Assembly: GCA_017539105.1 (NCBI GenBank)
Contig: JAFYHQ010000018.1
Coordinates: forward strand, 1-32,139
Length of the DNA: 32,139 bases
From: Erysipelotrichaceae bacterium
GTDB lineage: Bacteria > Bacillota_I > Bacilli_A > Erysipelotrichales > Erysipelotrichaceae
Direction of reading: 5' to 3'
Shown here: piece after piece, positions 1 to 6,228 of the stretch
Numbering within the stretch: position 1 is the first letter of the stretch
How the letters are laid out: the number at the start of each line of letters is the position of its first letter
The notes under the pieces: generated by a model
Seen by the model: the letters and a program-made list of their open reading frames with translations, nothing else
Told to the model about the DNA's origin: nothing
Database searches by the model: none
Made by a program: the position numbers and the translations under genes

Positions 1-191
1 ACTTGCTTCACCTAGTTCATGTTTACGACTACCTGTTATGAACCTGGCAGATAGAAGGGCCTAAAACCTATGTCGGTTATTGATTAGGCAAAAGCTAAAT
101 TAGTGTTAGCGTTTAATTTGTTTTGATGATTAGGTCATCACTCCACTGCAGTCTAAATCAAACTAGACCAGTCGAAACCATATTCGACCCC
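1..191 (-). ncRNA. ssrA: tmRNA (SsrA), 5' portion; 3' end lies beyond the window
   Basis: tmRNA acts with SmpB to rescue stalled ribosomes and tag the nascent chain for proteolysis. Read on the minus strand, the mature 5' end GGGGTCGAATATGGTTTCGAC matches the tmRNA acceptor/D-like region (compare the GGATTCGAC of other bacterial tmRNAs). It is followed about 80 nt later by a small tag frame ending in a stop, then a region able to form pseudoknots. The mature 5' end is placed at 191 because the four G residues at 191-188 would open the acceptor stem. The T-arm and CCA end are not in the window, so the acceptor stem cannot be tested here. A good promoter lies immediately upstream. The RNA lies directly downstream of, and co-directional with, the sensor-kinase gene. 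Confidence 0.93.
84..110 (-). other. tmRNA tag-peptide reading frame (ANTNLAFA, stop TAA)
   Basis: Within the tmRNA, the resume codon is most likely GCT at 110-108, preceded by the A-rich segment AATTAAAC. The frame reads Ala-Asn-Thr-Asn-Leu-Ala-Phe-Ala and then TAA at 86-84. With the alanine carried by tmRNA itself the added tag would be A-ANTNLAFA. The hydrophobic small-residue end (LAFA) fits tags recognised by ClpXP or related proteases and resembles the YAFA-type ends of some mollicutes. At eight codons it is shorter than the ten of E. coli. The resume codon is inferred by comparison, not proven. Confidence 0.8.
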
Positions 192-200
192 AGGACCTTT

Positions 201-229
201 ATCATAAAACAAGTTTTTCTTTTAGTCAA
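201..229 (-). promoter_or_regulatory. ssrA promoter
   Basis: A sigma-A type promoter on the minus strand: TTGACT at 229-224, a 17-bp spacer, and TATGAT at 206-201. This puts the start point within a few bases of the mature tmRNA 5' end at 191. Its -35 lies only about a dozen bases downstream of the sensor-kinase stop codon, and no terminator hairpin separates the two, so read-through from the kinase gene is possible. Confidence 0.85.
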
Positions 230-240
230 TAACTATCATC

Positions 241-2136
241 TTAGATCAATGGAAATGACAGGATCGCTTTGAAGAGGTCTCCATCGATCTGTAGTTTCAG
301 TTCTCCATTCTGCAGTTCCGCCATGCTGCGGGCGATTGAAAGCCCTAAGCCATTCCCTTCCGTATTGCGTGATTTGTCCCCTCTGGTAAAGCGTTCCATC
401 AGTTCTTCTTCAGAAATATTCAGCGCATCTCTTGAAGTGTTCTTGAATGTGAATACGGCATTATGATCGATCTCTTCCAGTGAAAGATAGACTCTGGTTC
501 CGCTTAAAGCATACTTGCAGATGTTGTTCATAAGATTATCAAAGATACGCCACATCCTCCGTCCATCTGCCATGATAGTGAGCTGTTTCTCAGAAACACT
601 GGTAATCAAGGTAAGATCGCTTTGCTGAAGCTTTTCATCATATTCCCCGATCGCCTGGGTCACGAATGTCGAGGCATCGCAAGGCAGAAGATCGACTTCC
701 AGGTTTCCTGTGCTTGCTTTGGATGCTTCCACCAGATCATCCAGCAGTCGTTTCAGACGATTTGCCTGCTTGGTCAGTACATCCGCATATTCTCTGGTTT
801 TCTTTGTCGCACTCTTTTCTTTTCCGATGAGATCGGCATAATTGATGATCGAGGTCAGCGGGGTCTTGATATCATGGGACACATTGGTGATGAGTTCCGT
901 CTTCATCCGTTCGCTCTTCAGACGGTCTTCTACGGCAATCGCCATTCCGGAAGAAATGCTGTTGAGGTCTTCTCCGTGTTTCTTGAGATCGAAAATCATC
1001 CCTTTCGTATCGACGCGATACTGCAGATCACCCTGCGCCAGAGCTTCTCCGCCTTTCTGTAAGCGACGCATCTGTATGACGATAAACAGGACCAGGACCG
1101 CCAGAATCGCTCTCTCAATCAACAGCAGGGCGTCTGCTTCGAAATAAAGGAACAGTTCCAAGATGTATGTCAGTGCAAGAAACAGGACCGTTTTCCAGAC
1201 CAGCGGGATCTCTTTGATCAGGTTCCAGATCAGTGTTGCCAGACGTTTCAGCAGCTTCAGGAAATAAACCACGATGATCACACATTTCTTCAGGAACAGA
1301 TAAGTGAAAGATCCTGTGATGACATTCTTTTGTTTGATCCGACAAGCCAGGGACATGCATAAGCCAAGACAAAGTCCGATACAGACAACAGTTCCGGCAA
1401 TGACGACAATGATCGTAAACAGATCATCCCAGAAACGGTTGTTGTCAAGGAACATGATTCCTAAAACAACAATGACTCCTGTTGCAGCCAGCAGCAGATC
1501 GAACGGAACTTTATTCAAAGGTCCCGGATAGAGTCCTTCTTCGTTTCTTCTTCCCGAGACGCTCATCAGCGTGACGAAAGCATAGACCAGAAGCAGCAAG
1601 CATACCAGCATGACCGGATAGATAAGATAACGCATCTGATAGGCAAAGCTTACGATCCTGCTGATGAAACGGAAACGATCGGTTTCTCTGTATGCATCCG
1701 TCAGATAAGCCTTGAACGTGTAGACTTCCTCTTCTCCTCCATACCCATGACTGTCATAGTAAAGGTTTCCTTCGCCATCGCGGTAAGCCCCAAACTCATA
1801 TGTCTGGTACCATTCCTGTACTTTGGCAGCCCCTTCGGAACTGACGATCAGATTGTCCTGACTGTCACAGATCTCAAAAATGATATCTTCATCAGGAACG
1901 GTCAGGGTTTCATTTTCTTCTCGGGAATGCATGACATTCAGAAACAGCTGATAGCTATCCTGACGCACACGGCTGTCGATGTATTCATCGAACACTTCCG
2001 CCTGCGGACGGGTATAGACATCCGTTTCTGCCATGAACACGATCCCAATCAGCCCTGCGATCAGCGTGCAGATCAGTATGACACATGTGATAAACAATGT
2101 TGTTTTGCCTGTAATCGTCTTAAAAAAACGTTTCAT
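241..2136 (-). CDS. Sensor histidine kinase, multi-span membrane type
   Basis: Membrane sensor of a two-component pair; autophosphorylates on His and passes phosphate to the adjacent response regulator. The 631-residue protein has a first membrane segment at about 12-35, an extracellular region to about 165, and then roughly six more hydrophobic segments up to about 356. A HAMP-like linker and dimerisation helix follow, with the H-box SHDIKTPL and phospho-acceptor His421. The catalytic domain has an N-box around DNLMNNICKYA (533-543), FKNTS where the canonical DxGxG box is expected (564-568), and the G2 loop GNGLGL (594-599). That arrangement is seen in many Firmicutes kinases related to the VanS group. 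The start overlaps the regulator stop in ATGA, implying translational coupling. The ligand cannot be told from sequence. Confidence 0.93.
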   Translation of the reverse strand: MKRFFKTITGKTTLFITCVILICTLIAGLIGIVFMAETDVYTRPQAEVFDEYIDSRVRQDSYQLFLNVMHSREENETLTVPDEDIIFEICDSQDNLIVSSEGAAKVQEWYQTYEFGAYRDGEGNLYYDSHGYGGEEEVYTFKAYLTDAYRETDRFRFISRIVSFAYQMRYLIYPVMLVCLLLLVYAFVTLMSVSGRRNEEGLYPGPLNKVPFDLLLAATGVIVVLGIMFLDNNRFWDDLFTIIVVIAGTVVCIGLCLGLCMSLACRIKQKNVITGSFTYLFLKKCVIIVVYFLKLLKRLATLIWNLIKEIPLVWKTVLFLALTYILELFLYFEADALLLIERAILAVLVLFIVIQMRRLQKGGEALAQGDLQYRVDTKGMIFDLKKHGEDLNSISSGMAIAVEDRLKSERMKTELITNVSHDIKTPLTSIINYADLIGKEKSATKKTREYADVLTKQANRLKRLLDDLVEASKASTGNLEVDLLPCDASTFVTQAIGEYDEKLQQSDLTLITSVSEKQLTIMADGRRMWRIFDNLMNNICKYALSGTRVYLSLEEIDHNAVFTFKNTSRDALNISEEELMERFTRGDKSRNTEGNGLGLSIARSMAELQNGELKLQIDGDLFKAILSFPLI

Positions 2137-2831
2137 CTTTCTCTACCTCTTTCGATTTTATAGCCCTGTCCGAAGATTACCTTGATATAACGTGGTTCGG
2201 CAGGATCGATTTCGATCTTTTCCCTTAAATGACGGATATGGACGGCGACCGTGTTTTCCGCTCCGTAAGGACTCTCTTTCCATATCGCGCGATAGAGTTC
2301 TTTCGGAGAGAATACCTTGTCCGGATTGGCCATGAGATATTTGAGGATCTCATATTCTTTCGGCGTCAGGTTCACAGCTTCGCCATCCACGGTGACTTCT
2401 TTCTTGGCATCATCCAGTTCGATGCCGCCGATCACATAGATATCCTGATGCTTCAGATTGCTTCCGAGCTGAAGATATCTGCGCAGCTGCGAATTGACTC
2501 TGGCATTGACTTCCAACGGATTGAACGGCTTGGTGATGTAGTCATCCGCACCGACATTGAGTCCCAAGACCTTGTCGCTGTCTTCGCTTTTCGCTGTCAG
2601 CATGATGATGGGCATATTATGGTTTTCTCTGATTTTCGATAACGTTTCGATCCCGTCCATCACCGGCATCATGATATCCAGCAAGATCAGATCGATCGCT
2701 TCCTGTTCCACGATTTCCAAAGCCTCTTTTCCATTAGATGCAGTATACAGAACATGATTTGGATCGTTCAGATAAATCTTCAAAGCGTTTACGATATCTT
2801 TTTCATCATCACAGATCAGAATGTTTGCCAT
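2133..2831 (-). CDS. OmpR/PhoB-family response regulator
   Basis: Cytoplasmic DNA-binding partner of the downstream sensor kinase. The receiver domain (1 to about 115) shows the acidic pocket Asp8/Asp9, phospho-acceptor Asp52 in LLDIMMP, Thr79 and Lys101 in ITKPF. The C-terminal winged-helix domain (about 135-232) has the typical LTPKEYEILKYL, AENTVAVHIRHLREKIE and GQGYKIE blocks. At 232 residues it has normal family length. An AGGTGA ribosome site precedes the ATG. It is the first gene of a two-gene operon, with the stop sharing four bases with the kinase start. Nearest relatives by motif are VanR-like regulators, but nothing here shows a resistance function and no target genes are evident. 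Confidence 0.95.
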   Translation of the reverse strand: MANILICDDEKDIVNALKIYLNDPNHVLYTASNGKEALEIVEQEAIDLILLDIMMPVMDGIETLSKIRENHNMPIIMLTAKSEDSDKVLGLNVGADDYITKPFNPLEVNARVNSQLRRYLQLGSNLKHQDIYVIGGIELDDAKKEVTVDGEAVNLTPKEYEILKYLMANPDKVFSPKELYRAIWKESPYGAENTVAVHIRHLREKIEIDPAEPRYIKVIFGQGYKIERGRER

Positions 2832-2910
2832 AAAATCACCTCACGTCTATTTTAAGGGATATGCCGTTTAAAATGAAACGCAGGGCAGATTAAGATTTGA
2901 TGAAGATTCA

Positions 2911-2949
2911 GAAAGAAAAGCAGGCTTGAACCGATGTTCAAACCTGCTT
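2911..2949 (-). terminator. Intrinsic terminator of the feo operon
   Basis: On the minus strand a 14-bp stem (arms 2936-2949 and 2918-2931, one G-U pair) with a 4-nt loop is followed by TTCTTTC. It begins 8 bases beyond the stop of the small Cys-rich gene. Confidence 0.85.
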
Positions 2950-2956
2950 GTGATAA

Positions 2957-3133
2957 CTAGTTCGATTGCTGCAAGGTCCTGATCTTTTCCTTCAGATCCC
3001 GGCACTTCCCGCATGCTCCGCAATCCAGGCCGCAGGAACAGCTGCCATTGATCTTGTCTCTGATCAGTCCTTTGATCAGAAAACAGACAAGAAGGATCAC
3101 CAGCAGCAATACCACGAAGGTTGCCGTATTCAT
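2957..3133 (-). CDS. FeoB-associated small Cys-rich membrane protein (58 aa)
   Basis: This 58-residue protein is easily missed by length cut-offs. It begins MNTATFVVLLLVILLVCFLI, a single membrane helix at about 4-21. A cytoplasmic Cys cluster follows, CSCGLDCGACGKC (about 33-45), then a charged helix ending KIRTLQQSN. Small proteins of this plan commonly follow feoB in Firmicutes and are annotated as FeoB-associated Cys-rich or P12-like proteins. A role in handling Fe(II) at the channel mouth or in assisting FeoB is likely but not shown. The start lies 9 bases after the feoB stop with a GGAG site upstream. It is the last gene of the operon, before a clear terminator. Confidence 0.9.
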   Translation of the reverse strand: MNTATFVVLLLVILLVCFLIKGLIRDKINGSCSCGLDCGACGKCRDLKEKIRTLQQSN

Positions 3134-3142
3134 AGGAAACTC

Positions 3143-5293
3143 CTAACGGATCGTCAGTTCGGTCGCTTCCTTGTACGGACGGAACAGCATATAGATCAGA
3201 TAGACCAGTACCGCGACAGCGGCGATCAGTCCGACGATATGGACTTCGCCATTGAGAGCGGAACCGAACTGATAGATCATCAGGGCTACCGCGTAAGCGA
3301 ATACGCACATATAGCCGATCGCGAATGCCGTCCACTTGGCATTGTTCATTTCACGCTTGATGGCACCCATAGCCGCGAAGCAAGGAGCGCAGAGAAGGTT
3401 GAACACCATGAATGCAAAGGCGGCAACGGAAGATCCCTTGAAGAAGACATCCAGGACGCCCATGATCTCTTCACCTTCTTCGACAAGATCCGGAAGATCT
3501 TCCATGGCAATCAGCGTACCGATCGTACCGACGACATCCTCTTTGGCAACCAGGCCAAGAACCGTCGCCACGGTTGCCTGCCATGTTCCGAAACCTAACG
3601 GCGCAAAGATCCAGGCAAAGAGATTTCCGATGTTTTCAAGGATCGAAGCACCTTCTCCGTCTTCACCAAGATAATGGAATCCGCCTTCGAATGACAGAGA
3701 GTTCAGCGTCCAGATCACAACGGATGACAATACGATGACCGTACCCGCACGTTTGATGAAGCTCCAGGCTCTTTCCCAGGTTCCTCTTAAGACGTTGGTT
3801 ACAGAAGGAACATGATATGCCGGCAGTTCCATGACGAATGGCGCAGGATCGCCTGCGAACATCTTCGTTTTCTTCAGCATGATGCCGGAGATGATGATGG
3901 CAGCGACACCGATGAAGTAGGCACATGGTGATACCCACCAAGCCTTGTTGAAGACCGCACCGGCAATCAGAGCAATGATCGGCAGTTTCGCTCCGCAAGG
4001 GATGAAACAGGTCGTCATGATCGTCATACGGCGGTCACGTTCGTTTTCAATCGTTCTGGTAGCCATAACTCCCGGAACACCGCAGCCTGAACCGATCAGC
4101 ATCGGGATGAAGGATTTACCGGAAAGACCAAACTTTCTAAAGATACGGTCCATGACGAAGGCGACACGGGCCATGTATCCGACATCTTCCAGGATGCACA
4201 GCATCAGGAAAAGAACGATCATCTGCGGCACGAAGCCCAGTACGGCACCGACACCGTGAACGATTCCATCGGCGACCAGCGATACCAGCCAAGGAGCTAC
4301 GCCCCAGCCTTCCAGCAGAGCCGCTGCTCCGCCTTCCATAAATTCACCGGCAAATACGTCGTTCGTCCAATCCGTCAGGAACGATCCAAACGGGCCCATA
4401 GCCAGCCAGTATACGCCAAACATGACGAGCGCGAAGATCGGCAGACCCAGGATTCTGTTTGTTACGATCTTATCGATCCTGTCAGAAGCAGACATGTTGC
4501 CTCTGTTCTTCTTGTGATAGATGCCCTTTAAGAGATTACCGATATAGATGTATCTTTCATTCGTGATGATGCTTTCAGCATCGTCATCCAGTTCCGTTTC
4601 AACTGCCTGGATATCGTTCTCGATATGATCCAGGGTCTCTTTCTTCAGTTTCAGGGATTCATGGACTTTCGGATCCCGTTCGAAGAGTTTGACCGCATAC
4701 CAGCGCTGCTGCTCCTCCGGCAGATCATGCACGCAGGCTTCTTCGATATGCGCCAGAGCGTGTTCGACGATTCCACTGAACGTATGCATCGGAATGGTCT
4801 TGCCATTCTTGGCTGCTTCTACCGCAGCGGCTGCTGCCTTATCGATATTGGTTCCCTTCAATGCGGAAATCGATACGAATGACACGCCCATCTCTTTGGA
4901 TAAGACATTCAGATCGATCCTGTCTCCGTTCTTTTCGATCAGGTCGATCATATTGATCGCAACGACAACCGGAATGCCCAGTTCGGTCAGCTGTGTGGTC
5001 AGATAGAGGTTTCTCTCCAGGTTCGTGCCATCCACGATATTCAGGATCGCATCCGGCCGTTCAGTAATCAGATACTCTCTGGCAACCACTTCTTCCAGTG
5101 TATATGGAGATAACGAGTAGATACCCGGAAGGTCGGTGATGATGACATCATCATAGCCTTTCAGTTTGCCTTCCTTCTTTTCAACGGTAACACCCGGCCA
5201 GTTTCCGACAAACTGATTGGAACCGGTCAGCGCATTGAACAGGGTCGTCTTGCCGCTGTTCGGGTTACCTGCCAAAGCGATTCTGATACTCAT
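3143..5293 (-). CDS. feoB: Ferrous iron transport protein B (GTP-gated Fe(II) transporter)
   Basis: Imports Fe(II) across the cytoplasmic membrane. The 716-residue protein has normal FeoB length. The N-terminal G domain shows G1 GNPNSGKTT (residues 9-17), G3 DLPGIYSLSPYTLEE and G4 NMID. A helical spacer follows, then the membrane region with the two gate repeats. One of these contains GSGCGVPGVMATR, including the conserved Cys of the proposed ion path; the second carries APCFAAMGA. The start codon overlaps the upstream FeoA stop in ATGA, indicating coupled translation. It is the third gene of feoA-feoA-feoB-small Cys protein. Expression is presumably repressed when iron is replete through the operator pair upstream of the first feoA. 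Confidence 0.97.
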   Translation of the reverse strand: MSIRIALAGNPNSGKTTLFNALTGSNQFVGNWPGVTVEKKEGKLKGYDDVIITDLPGIYSLSPYTLEEVVAREYLITERPDAILNIVDGTNLERNLYLTTQLTELGIPVVVAINMIDLIEKNGDRIDLNVLSKEMGVSFVSISALKGTNIDKAAAAAVEAAKNGKTIPMHTFSGIVEHALAHIEEACVHDLPEEQQRWYAVKLFERDPKVHESLKLKKETLDHIENDIQAVETELDDDAESIITNERYIYIGNLLKGIYHKKNRGNMSASDRIDKIVTNRILGLPIFALVMFGVYWLAMGPFGSFLTDWTNDVFAGEFMEGGAAALLEGWGVAPWLVSLVADGIVHGVGAVLGFVPQMIVLFLMLCILEDVGYMARVAFVMDRIFRKFGLSGKSFIPMLIGSGCGVPGVMATRTIENERDRRMTIMTTCFIPCGAKLPIIALIAGAVFNKAWWVSPCAYFIGVAAIIISGIMLKKTKMFAGDPAPFVMELPAYHVPSVTNVLRGTWERAWSFIKRAGTVIVLSSVVIWTLNSLSFEGGFHYLGEDGEGASILENIGNLFAWIFAPLGFGTWQATVATVLGLVAKEDVVGTIGTLIAMEDLPDLVEEGEEIMGVLDVFFKGSSVAAFAFMVFNLLCAPCFAAMGAIKREMNNAKWTAFAIGYMCVFAYAVALMIYQFGSALNGEVHIVGLIAAVAVLVYLIYMLFRPYKEATELTIR

Positions 5294-5523
5294 GCCTCTT
5301 CCTCCTTCACTTCGACCATTTCGGCATCCGCCTTACGGATCGACAGTTCATAGCCTCTTACGGTCACCTCGATCGGGTCGCCTAACGGAGCGACTTTACG
5401 TACATAGATTTCCGTATTCTTTGTCACACCCATATCCATGATGCGGCGTTTGACTGCGCCTTCGCCATGAAGCTTTTTCACGACGCAGCTTTCACCGATC
5501 GCAACGTCTCTTAATGTTTTCAT
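5290..5523 (-). CDS. feoA: FeoA-family SH3-like protein (second copy)
   Basis: A small cytoplasmic beta-barrel protein thought to bind and modulate FeoB. The 77-residue sequence has the FeoA pattern: an N-terminal TLRDVAIGESCVV strand pair, the helix GEGAVKRRIMDMGV, and the later PLGDPIEVTVRGYELSIRK block, which is diagnostic of the family. The acidic tail KEEEA is an addition. The start has an AGGAGG site, and the stop overlaps the feoB start. It diverges strongly from the preceding FeoA paralogue; two unlike FeoA proteins before one FeoB is common in Firmicutes, and their separate roles are not established. Confidence 0.94.
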   Translation of the reverse strand: MKTLRDVAIGESCVVKKLHGEGAVKRRIMDMGVTKNTEIYVRKVAPLGDPIEVTVRGYELSIRKADAEMVEVKEEEA

Positions 5524-5535
5524 TCATCATCCTCC

Positions 5536-5748
5536 TTAAATCATGATCCTGTTGGCAAGTTCTTTGTCCAGAGCCACTTTCGTATCCTTCACATTGACGA
5601 TCAGATTCCCATTCACGGCAGAAACGACCGTAATCAACGCTCCGGTCACAAAACCCATATCCTCAAGATGTTTCTTGATCTCCGGCTTACCGCTGATCTT
5701 CAAGATCACATTCTTCTCACCGGGATCGGCATACGTTAGTGGTATCAT
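5536..5748 (-). CDS. feoA: FeoA-family SH3-like protein (first copy)
   Basis: First gene of the iron operon, 70 residues. The fold signature is visible in the helix PEIKKHLEDMGFVTGALITVVS and the terminal strand block NLIVNVKDTKVALDKELANRI. This copy lacks the PLGDP motif of the second FeoA, so it belongs to a different FeoA subtype. A very strong ribosome site (AGGAGGT, 7 bases before ATG) suggests high expression. It starts about 18 bases downstream of the operator pair. A role as FeoB accessory is known for the family; whether both copies bind the same FeoB is inference. Confidence 0.92.
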   Translation of the reverse strand: MIPLTYADPGEKNVILKISGKPEIKKHLEDMGFVTGALITVVSAVNGNLIVNVKDTKVALDKELANRIMI

Positions 5749-5765
5749 AGACAGAACCTCCTTCA

Positions 5766-5810
5766 GTTAGCCATTACTAACTACTACCATTGTAGTTAGT
5801 TATTGCTAAC
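5766..5810. promoter_or_regulatory. Paired DtxR-type operators between feoA and the regulator gene
   Basis: Two 16-bp boxes of form GTTAG-N6-CTAAC lie at 5766-5781 and 5795-5810, with centres 29 bp apart. Together they form a near-perfect 45-bp palindrome, with 19-bp arms and only two differences. The form and position resemble sites of DtxR/IdeR/MntR regulators. Box 2 sits in the spacer of the feo promoter and box 1 just downstream of its -10, so occupancy should block feo transcription. The divergent regulator promoter abuts box 2. Confidence 0.82.
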
Positions 5811-5817
5811 TTGTCAA
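5789..5817 (-). promoter_or_regulatory. Promoter of the feo operon
   Basis: On the minus strand TTGACA (5817-5812), a 17-bp spacer and TACAAT (5794-5789). The spacer coincides almost exactly with operator box 2. The predicted start falls in or next to operator box 1. Confidence 0.85.
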
Positions 5818-5840
5818 TCATGAGATAGAATAATTATAAT
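5811..5840 (+). promoter_or_regulatory. Promoter of the DtxR-family regulator
   Basis: Plus strand TTGTCA (5811-5816), an 18-bp spacer and TATAAT (5835-5840). Its -35 is the same DNA as the feo -35 read in the other direction, so the two polymerases compete. The transcript start would fall at about 5846-5848, leaving a leader of about a dozen bases that contains the GAGG ribosome site at 5847-5850. Confidence 0.7.
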
Positions 5841-5858
5841 GTTGTTGAGGTAAGTGTT

Positions 5859-6218
5859 ATGACCATTCAAGAATCTGCTGAAATGTATCTGGAAACCATC
5901 CTGGTTTTATCCAAGAAAATAGAAAATGTCCGTTCCATCGACATCTGTAAACAGATGAATTATTCCAAGCCTTCCATTTCCCGGGCTATGAAAAACCTGA
6001 AGAATGAAGACTATATCAATATCGATGAGAATGGCTATATCGAGCTGACGGAAAAAGGCCTTAAGATCGCTTCCAAGATCTATGAAAGGCATAAGATCCT
6101 GACCGATTATTTCATCGGTCTGGGCGTATCTGAAAAGACCGCCGAAGACGATGCCTGCAAGATCGAACATGTCATTTCGGATGAAACATTCAATATCATA
6201 AAGAAAATAGCTGCCTAG
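5859..6218 (+). CDS. DtxR/MntR-family metal-dependent repressor, probably iron-responsive
   Basis: A 119-residue repressor with an N-terminal winged helix (about 1-65; recognition segment YSKPSISRAMKNL) and a metal-binding/dimerisation domain. It has no C-terminal SH3 domain, as in MntR. Aligning by eye, the primary metal site carries Met9, Cys100, Glu103 and His104 (AEMYLETI and DDACKIEHVISDE). This corresponds to DtxR Met10, Cys102, Glu105 and His106. B. subtilis MntR instead has Asp8 and Glu99 at the first two positions. This set is associated with Fe(II) selectivity and fits the divergent feo operon. Of the ancillary DtxR ligands His79 is kept (His78), while Glu83 and His98 appear as Thr82 and Glu96. 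It ends inside a terminator hairpin shared with the convergent kinase gene. Confidence 0.93.
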   Translation: MTIQESAEMYLETILVLSKKIENVRSIDICKQMNYSKPSISRAMKNLKNEDYINIDENGYIELTEKGLKIASKIYERHKILTDYFIGLGVSEKTAEDDACKIEHVISDETFNIIKKIAA

Positions 6219-6228
6219 CAGCTATTTT
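6204..6228. terminator. Bidirectional terminator shared by two convergent genes
   Basis: A 10-bp stem, AAAATAGCTG (6204-6213) with CAGCTATTTT (6219-6228), and a 5-nt loop, with A/T-rich flanks on both sides. The regulator's TAG lies in the loop (6216-6218), and the TAG of the convergent kinase lies in the right arm (6222-6224). Confidence 0.8.

Noticed and set aside
241-2831. Vancomycin-resistance regulators (VanRS)
   Set aside because: The kinase and regulator resemble the group only in general motifs; no resistance genes lie beside them.
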